DNA of 46,863 bases from an uncultured Bacilli bacterium. GTDB taxonomy: Bacteria > Bacillota_I > Bacilli_A > RF39 > UBA660. The notes beneath the pieces were generated by a model. It was not told the DNA's origin and did not search any database. It saw only the letters and a program-made list of their open reading frames with translations. Positions 42,076 through 46,863 of this stretch are shown in pieces. The stretch is taken from the NCBI GenBank assembly GCA_934177995.1, contig CAKPPW010000009.1, positions 1 through 46,863 on the forward strand. Direction: 5' to 3'. Position numbers and translations under genes: made by a program. Position 1 is the first letter of the stretch, and each line of letters opens with the position of its first letter.

Positions 42076-42603
42076 ATGGCAAGAGTAAAGAATGGAGCAA
42101 CAACAAAAGCTCGTCATAAAAAAGTATTAAAACAAGCAAAAGGATATTTTGGAAGTAAGCATAGATTATATAAAACTGCAAAAGAACAATTAATGCATTC
42201 AGGACAATATGCTTTCCGTGATAGAAAACAAAAGAAAAGAGAATTCAGAAAATTATGGATTACTCGTATCAATGCTGCATGTCGTCTAAACGATATCAGT
42301 TATTCAAAATTTATTAATGGATTAACTAAGAACGGTGTAGAAATTAACCGTAAGATGTTATCAGAAATAGCTATTAATGATCCTAAAGCATTCACTGAAT
42401 TAGTTAATGTTGCTAAAGGAGAAAAGAAAGTAGCTAAAGCTTCAAAACCAGCTAAGAAAGAAGAAACTAAGACTGAAGTAAAAAGTGAAGTAAAAGATTA
42501 TAGCAAGATGACAGTAGCTGAATTAAAAGAAATAGCAAAAGAAAAAAATATTGCTGTAACAGGTCTTAAAAAAGCTGAAATTATTGAATTATTAAACAAA
42601 TAA
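42076..42603 (+). CDS. rplT: Ribosomal protein bL20 with C-terminal SAP/Rho-N-like domain
   Basis: 175 residues against about 118 in the family. Residues 1-117 are normal bL20 (RVKNGATTKARHKKVLKQAK, LWITRINAACR). A Lys/Glu-rich linker follows (about 118-140), then residues 141-175 DYSKMTVAELKEIAKEKNIA-type, an HeH/SAP or Rho N-terminal-like helical domain. The same domain, at almost identical nucleotide sequence, ends S2. It represses its own operon through the leader. The added domain may contact nucleic acid. Confidence 0.93.
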   Translation: MARVKNGATTKARHKKVLKQAKGYFGSKHRLYKTAKEQLMHSGQYAFRDRKQKKREFRKLWITRINAACRLNDISYSKFINGLTKNGVEINRKMLSEIAINDPKAFTELVNVAKGEKKVAKASKPAKKEETKTEVKSEVKDYSKMTVAELKEIAKEKNIAVTGLKKAEIIELLNK

Positions 42604-42694
42604 ACATATTTTGGAATTAGATTATCTAGTGCCAGTGATGGTGGTAGTCTTTAGAACAAAATAGAAGATATAAAAACGAAAAGGAGAAAAATAT
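42604..42694 (+). promoter_or_regulatory. rpsB leader, candidate structured RNA
   Basis: The gap contains CTAGTGCCAGTGATGGTGGTAG, which folds as a small hairpin (CTA/TAG, GCCA/TGGT), then AAAAGGAG before the rpsB ATG. It may be an S2 autoregulatory leader. No clear terminator follows rplT, so read-through is possible. Confidence 0.35.
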
Positions 42695-43621
42695 ATGACA
42701 GTTGTATCAATGAATTATTTATTAGAAGCTGGTGTTCATTTTGGACATCAAAAAAGAAGATGGAATCCTAAGATGAAGGAGTACATTTATACTACAAGAG
42801 ATGATATTTATATTATCGATTTACAAAAAACAGCTAGAGCTATTGAAAAAGCTTATGCTGCATTACAAGAAATAGCTGAAAACGGTGGAAAGGTTTTATT
42901 TGTAGGTACTAAAAAGCAAGCTCAAGAAGCAGCTGAAGAAAATGCTACTCGTACAAATATGTATTTCATCAATGAACGTTGGTTAGGTGGTACTTTAACA
43001 AACTTCAAGACTATCAAATCAAGAATAAGAAGAATGGAAGAAATCGAAAAGATGGAAGCAGATGGAACATTTGATTTACTTCCTAAGAAAGAAGTTGCAG
43101 GACTTAAGAAAGAATATGAGAAGTTAAATAAAAACTTACGTGGTATTCGTGATATGAAGAAAGTACCTGATGCTTTAATTATCGTAGATCCAAGAAAAGA
43201 AGAAATAGCTATTAAAGAAGCAAGAATTTTAGGAATACCTGTATTTGGTATCGTAGACACTAACTGTGATCCAGATATGGTTGATTATGTTATTCCTGGA
43301 AATGATGATGCAGTTCGTGCTGTAAAATTAGTTATTGGAGCTTTAACTAACGCTATAGCAGTAGCTAATGGAAATGAAGTAATTGATTACACTACTGAAG
43401 AAGATAAAGCAAAAGATGCTAAGAGAAAAGAAAGAGCCGCTGAAAAAGCTTCTAAAGTAGAGAAAAAAGAAGAAACTAGAGAAGAAGTAAAAGAAGAAAA
43501 GAAAGAAACTGTTGATTATGATAAAATGACAGTAGCTGAACTAAAAGAAATAGCAAAAGAAAAAAATATTTCTGTAACAGGTCTTAAGAAAGCTGAAATT
43601 ATTGAAAAGTTAGCAGCTTAA
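42695..43621 (+). CDS. rpsB: Ribosomal protein uS2 with C-terminal SAP/Rho-N-like domain
   Basis: 308 residues; the S2 core (MNYLLEAGVHFGHQKRRWNP, FVGTKKQAQEAA, NERWLGGTLTNF, DPRKEEIAIKEA) ends near 230. A charged linker follows, then residues 274-308 DYDKMTVAELKEIAKEKNIS-type domain, as in L20. Such a tail is not part of normal S2. Operon with tsf. Confidence 0.93.
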   Translation: MTVVSMNYLLEAGVHFGHQKRRWNPKMKEYIYTTRDDIYIIDLQKTARAIEKAYAALQEIAENGGKVLFVGTKKQAQEAAEENATRTNMYFINERWLGGTLTNFKTIKSRIRRMEEIEKMEADGTFDLLPKKEVAGLKKEYEKLNKNLRGIRDMKKVPDALIIVDPRKEEIAIKEARILGIPVFGIVDTNCDPDMVDYVIPGNDDAVRAVKLVIGALTNAIAVANGNEVIDYTTEEDKAKDAKRKERAAEKASKVEKKEETREEVKEEKKETVDYDKMTVAELKEIAKEKNISVTGLKKAEIIEKLAA

Positions 43622-43654
43622 TAATCAATTATTTATAAAGAAAGAGGAATAATT

Positions 43655-44533
43655 ATGTTTAAAGCAAGTGATGTAAAAGAACTAAGAGATAAAACTGGAG
43701 CTGGAATGCTTGATTGCAAGAAAGCTCTAGAAGCTACTAATGGAAACATGAGTGAAGCAGTTGATTGGTTAAGAGAAAAAGGAATCAGTAAAGCTGAGAA
43801 GAAAGCTAGTCGTGTTGCTGCTGAAGGACTTTGTAAAATAGTAACTGATGGTAATAAAGCAGTTATCCTAGAAGTTAATTCTGAAACTGACTTTGTGGCT
43901 AAGAATGAAGAATTTACAAACTTTGTTGATTATTTAGCTAATACTATTTTAGCTAATAACTTAAAGACTCATGAAGAAGTATTATCATTTGATGATAATG
44001 GAGAGACAATTGAAGCTAAGTTAGTTGCTCTAACTGCTAAGATTGGAGAAAAATTATCTTTCCGTCGTCATGAATTAGTAGAAAAAAATGACAATGAAGT
44101 ATTTGGTAGTTACTTACATATGGGTGGAAAGATTGGTGCTTTAGTAGTACTTGCTAATACAAGTGAAGAAGTAGCAAAAGACGTTGCTATGCATGTAGCA
44201 GCTATGGCTCCAGTTTGTGCAACTCGTAGTGATGTACCAGCTGATATGGTTGATCATGAAAGTAAAGTAATTAAAGAACAAGTTATGAATGAAGGAAAAC
44301 CAGCTGATATAGCAGAAAAAATGGTTACTGGAAGACTTAACAAATTCTATAAAGAAATTTGTCTTGAAGAACAAGAATTCATTAAAGATTCTAGTGTAAA
44401 CGTAGGTACATTCGTTAAGAATAATGGTGGATCAATCGTTTCAATGATTCGTTATGCTGTAGGTGAAGGAATTGAGAAAAAAGAAGAAAACTTTGCTGAT
44501 GAAGTAATGAGTCAAATAAATAATGCTAAGTAG
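43655..44533 (+). CDS. tsf: Elongation factor Ts
   Basis: 292 residues: N-terminal UBA-like KELRDKTGAGMLDCKKAL, then NSETDFVAKNEEF and the dimerisation core. It recycles EF-Tu-GDP. GAGGAAT precedes the ATG. It follows rpsB by 33 bases; a terminator ends the operon. Confidence 0.96.
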   Translation: MFKASDVKELRDKTGAGMLDCKKALEATNGNMSEAVDWLREKGISKAEKKASRVAAEGLCKIVTDGNKAVILEVNSETDFVAKNEEFTNFVDYLANTILANNLKTHEEVLSFDDNGETIEAKLVALTAKIGEKLSFRRHELVEKNDNEVFGSYLHMGGKIGALVVLANTSEEVAKDVAMHVAAMAPVCATRSDVPADMVDHESKVIKEQVMNEGKPADIAEKMVTGRLNKFYKEICLEEQEFIKDSSVNVGTFVKNNGGSIVSMIRYAVGEGIEKKEENFADEVMSQINNAK

Positions 44534-44553
44534 TTAGTATTAGGGAATCTATT

Positions 44554-44588
44554 AATAGTACTGATTAATTAAAAATCAGTGCTATTTT
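44554..44588 (+). terminator. Intrinsic terminator after tsf
   Basis: AATAGTACTGATT pairs with AATCAGTGCTATT (one wobble), then TTTT. Confidence 0.8.
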
Positions 44589-44656
44589 AATATTATGTCT
44601 AGTAATTATTTAAAAGATATGATATAATTTAGAACGTATTTTGGAGTGTGATGTAA

Positions 44657-46471
44657 ATGAAAAAAAGAAATATAGCAATTATTGCTCACGTTGACCATGG
44701 TAAAACAACCCTTGTTGATGGTATTTTAAAAACCTCAGGTATGTTTAGAGATAATGAAGACGTTAGTAATGTATCAATGGATTCAAATGCCTTAGAAAGA
44801 GAACGTGGTATTACTATTCTTGCTAAGACTACTGCTCTTGACTATAAAGATTATCGTATCAATATCTTAGATACACCAGGACATGCTGATTTTGGTGGAG
44901 AAGTTGAACGTATCATGAATATGGTTGATGGGGTATTATTAGTAGTAGATGCTTATGAGGGAGCTATGCCTCAAACTAGATTCGTTTTAAAGAAAGCTTT
45001 AGAAGCAAAAGTAAAACCTATCGTTGTAATTAATAAAGTAGATAAACCAAGTGCTCGTTGTTCTAAAGTAGTAGATGAAGTATTAGATTTATTTATCGAG
45101 TTGGGTGCTGATGAAAACCAATTAGAGTTCCCAGTTGTTTATGCTAGTGCTTTAAATGAGACTTGTAGTTTATCAGATGATATTTCTACTCAAAAACCTG
45201 GCTTTGAACCATTACTTGATTTAATTATTAGTGAAATACCAGCCCCTAGTGGAGATAATACAAAAGAGTTACAATTCCAACCAGCTTTACTTGACTATAA
45301 TGAGTTTGTCGGAAGAATTGGTATTGGTCGCGTTCATAATGGAGAGATTCATACAGGGGAGATGGTTAACTGTGTTAGATTAGATGGTACTACTAAAGCT
45401 TTCCGTATTCAAAAACTATTCGGTTACTATGGTTATAGTAGAGTAGAAATAGATCATGCAGAAGCAGGAGATATAGTAGCTATCGCTGGACTTGCAGATA
45501 TATCAGTAGGAGAAACTATTTGTAATCAAGGACAAGTTTTACCACTACCTGTTCTACATATAGATGAACCAACCCTACAAATGACATTCGGAGCTAACAC
45601 ATCACCATTCGTTGGTCGTGATGGTAAATTAGTAACCGCTCGTAAGATTGAAGAAAGATTATTAAAAGAAACCCAAAAAGATGTTAGTTTAAAAGTAGAA
45701 ACAGCTAGTAATGATAGTTTCCTAGTATCAGGTCGTGGTGAATTACATTTAGGTATCTTAATTGAGAATATGCGTCGTGAAGGATTTGAACTTCAAGTAT
45801 CTAAGCCTAAGGTAATTATCAAAGAAATAGATGGTGTTAAGTATGAACCTTGGGAAGATTTACAAATTGAAATACCAGAAGACTGTGTTGGGTCTATTAT
45901 TGAACAATTAGGACTACGCGGAGCAAATCTACAAAACATGGAAAACTTTGAAAATCAAGTAAGACTTAACTATAAGATTCCATCTCGTGGATTAATTGGT
46001 TTCATGACTGACTTCATGACTATGACTAAGGGATATGGAATAATAAACCATACATTCTCATCTTATGAACCATATGAAAGTGTAGATATTGGTGAGAGAA
46101 AACTAGGTGTATTAGTATCAGTTGATAGTGGGCAAGCAACCGCTTACTCAATCGGAAACTTAGAAGACCGTGGTATTATGTTTATTGAACCTGGTTGTGA
46201 AGTATATGAAGGAATGATTATTGGTGAATGTAATCGTGATAACGATTTAGCTGTTAATGTTACTAAAGGTAAGCAATTAACTAATACAAGAGCGGCTGGA
46301 AGTGACCATACAGTTGTTTTAAAAAGACCTCGTCCAATAACACTTGAATATGCTCTTGATTATATCAATTCTGATGAGTTAATAGAAGTAACTCCTAATA
46401 ATATTAGACTTCGTAAGAAGATACTAAATACAGAAGAAAGAAAGAAATTTGATGCTAAAAAGAAAAAGTAG
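44657..46471 (+). CDS. typA: GTPase TypA/BipA
   Basis: 604 residues: G1 AHVDHGKTT, RERGITI, G3 DTPGHADF and G4 NKVDKP, then EF-G-like domains and the TypA C-terminal domain (SGRGELHLGILIENMRREGF, GQATAYSIGNLEDRG). A ribosome-binding GTPase for stress and 50S assembly. TATAAT at 44623-44628 is a likely promoter element. Confidence 0.97.
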   Translation: MKKRNIAIIAHVDHGKTTLVDGILKTSGMFRDNEDVSNVSMDSNALERERGITILAKTTALDYKDYRINILDTPGHADFGGEVERIMNMVDGVLLVVDAYEGAMPQTRFVLKKALEAKVKPIVVINKVDKPSARCSKVVDEVLDLFIELGADENQLEFPVVYASALNETCSLSDDISTQKPGFEPLLDLIISEIPAPSGDNTKELQFQPALLDYNEFVGRIGIGRVHNGEIHTGEMVNCVRLDGTTKAFRIQKLFGYYGYSRVEIDHAEAGDIVAIAGLADISVGETICNQGQVLPLPVLHIDEPTLQMTFGANTSPFVGRDGKLVTARKIEERLLKETQKDVSLKVETASNDSFLVSGRGELHLGILIENMRREGFELQVSKPKVIIKEIDGVKYEPWEDLQIEIPEDCVGSIIEQLGLRGANLQNMENFENQVRLNYKIPSRGLIGFMTDFMTMTKGYGIINHTFSSYEPYESVDIGERKLGVLVSVDSGQATAYSIGNLEDRGIMFIEPGCEVYEGMIIGECNRDNDLAVNVTKGKQLTNTRAAGSDHTVVLKRPRPITLEYALDYINSDELIEVTPNNIRLRKKILNTEERKKFDAKKKK

Positions 46472-46483
46472 TATTTACTACTA

Positions 46484-46512
46484 GACAGGGATTAGTTATC
46501 TCTGTCTTTTTT
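46484..46512 (+). terminator. Intrinsic terminator after typA
   Basis: GACAGGGA pairs with TCTCTGTC (one wobble), followed by TTTTTT. Confidence 0.8.
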
Positions 46513-46750
46513 CTTGATTGAAATATTAAGAAATTATTCTTTAATTATAAGTATCTATAATATGAAAGAAAATTTGGAGATGATAGATTCTATTGATTAT
46601 ACTTTAATAATATTTAATAACTATGAAGTTGTTATCAGAAAAGAAAAAAATTAAAGATGTAGCAGAGATAAAGTACTATTTGAAAGTAAAAAAATGAAAT
46701 TAATTGAGTAGTTACACTGGTTTAAGAATTAACCATTCAGAATAAGCGTA
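46513..46750 (+). other. Intergenic stretch with a doubtful 30-codon ORF
   Basis: No clear gene. An ORF at 46562-46654 (MKENLEMIDSIDYTLIIFNN and ten more residues) lacks a ribosome binding site; another frame just after it reads KIKDVAEIKYYLKVKK. The two may be pieces of a decayed small gene, or chance. Confidence 0.3.
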
Positions 46751-46787
46751 AAAAAAGATTGTTATAAAAATTTATTTATAACAATCT
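46751..46787 (-). terminator. Minus-strand terminator of a gene beyond the window
   Basis: A perfect 13-bp stem (AGATTGTTATAAA with TTTATAACAATCT). On the minus strand it is followed by TTTTTT, so it likely ends a transcript that enters from the right edge. Confidence 0.6.
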
Positions 46788-46803
46788 CAGACTGTTGACA
46801 AAT
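46788..46803 (-). repeat. 16-bp motif ATTTGTCAACAGTCTG beside a hairpin (inverted copy at 61-76)
   Basis: On the minus strand this reads ATTTGTCAACAGTCTG and is followed directly by the 13-bp hairpin. The same 16 bases lie on the plus strand at 61-76, followed directly by a different perfect hairpin (77-99). The match between the two sites is exact, while the hairpins differ. Confidence 0.75.
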
Positions 46804-46863
46804 AATTTTTTGTTAATAGTCTTTTAATTTTAAGAAAAGTATTGTACAATAAATACGTAAGGT

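Noticed and set aside
42922..43260. Minus-strand ORF opposite rpsB
   Set aside because: Shadow frame of a conserved ribosomal protein gene.

Overview
The window comes from a very AT-rich, endospore-related Bacillota. The evidence is strong GGAGG ribosome binding sites, TTGACA/TATAAT-type promoters, the spore genes yqfC/yqfD, a collagen-like exosporium-type protein, yqzL, an L20 leader in front of infC-rpmI-rplT, and the standard genetic code. It looks like an uncultured gut lineage near Bacilli/Clostridia; the sequence alone does not allow finer placement.

Region by region. 1-9126: two tRNA genes (Pro, Arg), a UV-damage endonuclease, surface and spore-type proteins, envelope proteins, and a Ca2+/Na+ exchanger behind a manganese (yybP-ykoY) riboswitch. 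Next comes a 1.5 kb stretch without long genes. It holds a tandemly duplicated cassette with the layout of a par/fst-like type I toxin-antitoxin locus (24-residue hydrophobic peptide, convergent antisense RNA), followed by remnants of a MATE transporter and a SUFU-family gene. 9149-17768: a GNAT acetyltransferase, a HAD phosphatase, an XRE-membrane regulator, a NERD-HRDC protein, a large beta-helix protein, a PrsW remnant, and a LysR gene divergent from a coaC-coaB-class II aldolase operon.

17863-27344 is an accessory island. It contains an unknown possible nuclease and a transglutaminase-fold gene flanked by two 154-bp direct repeats. Each repeat carries a 21-nt piece identical to the tRNA-Gly gene of this window. 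A putative integrative mobilizable element of about 5.8 kb follows: large serine recombinase, TnpV, a tiny coupled ORF, relaxase, and a two-gene cargo (Abi-alpha/DUF4393 plus HD hydrolase) that looks like a phage-defence pair. tRNA-Gly lies just beyond its right end.

27446-30900 is a bacteriocin locus: XRE regulator, C39-peptidase ABC exporter apparently starting at a non-standard ATA codon, accessory membrane protein, two overlapping double-glycine-leader peptides and a small membrane peptide that may give immunity.

30992-46471 is mostly conserved housekeeping: rpsU, yqfC, yqfD, vanZ-like (no phoH here), ybeY, dgkA, era, yqzL, recO, a PAP2-DgkA fusion, a LOG-family gene, glycyl-tRNA synthetase, a C26 amidotransferase, two tandem paralogs of unknown function (the first frameshifted), infC-rpmI-rplT, rpsB-tsf, and typA. 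Ribosomal proteins L20 and S2 both end in the same SAP/Rho-N-like 35-residue domain, which is unusual.
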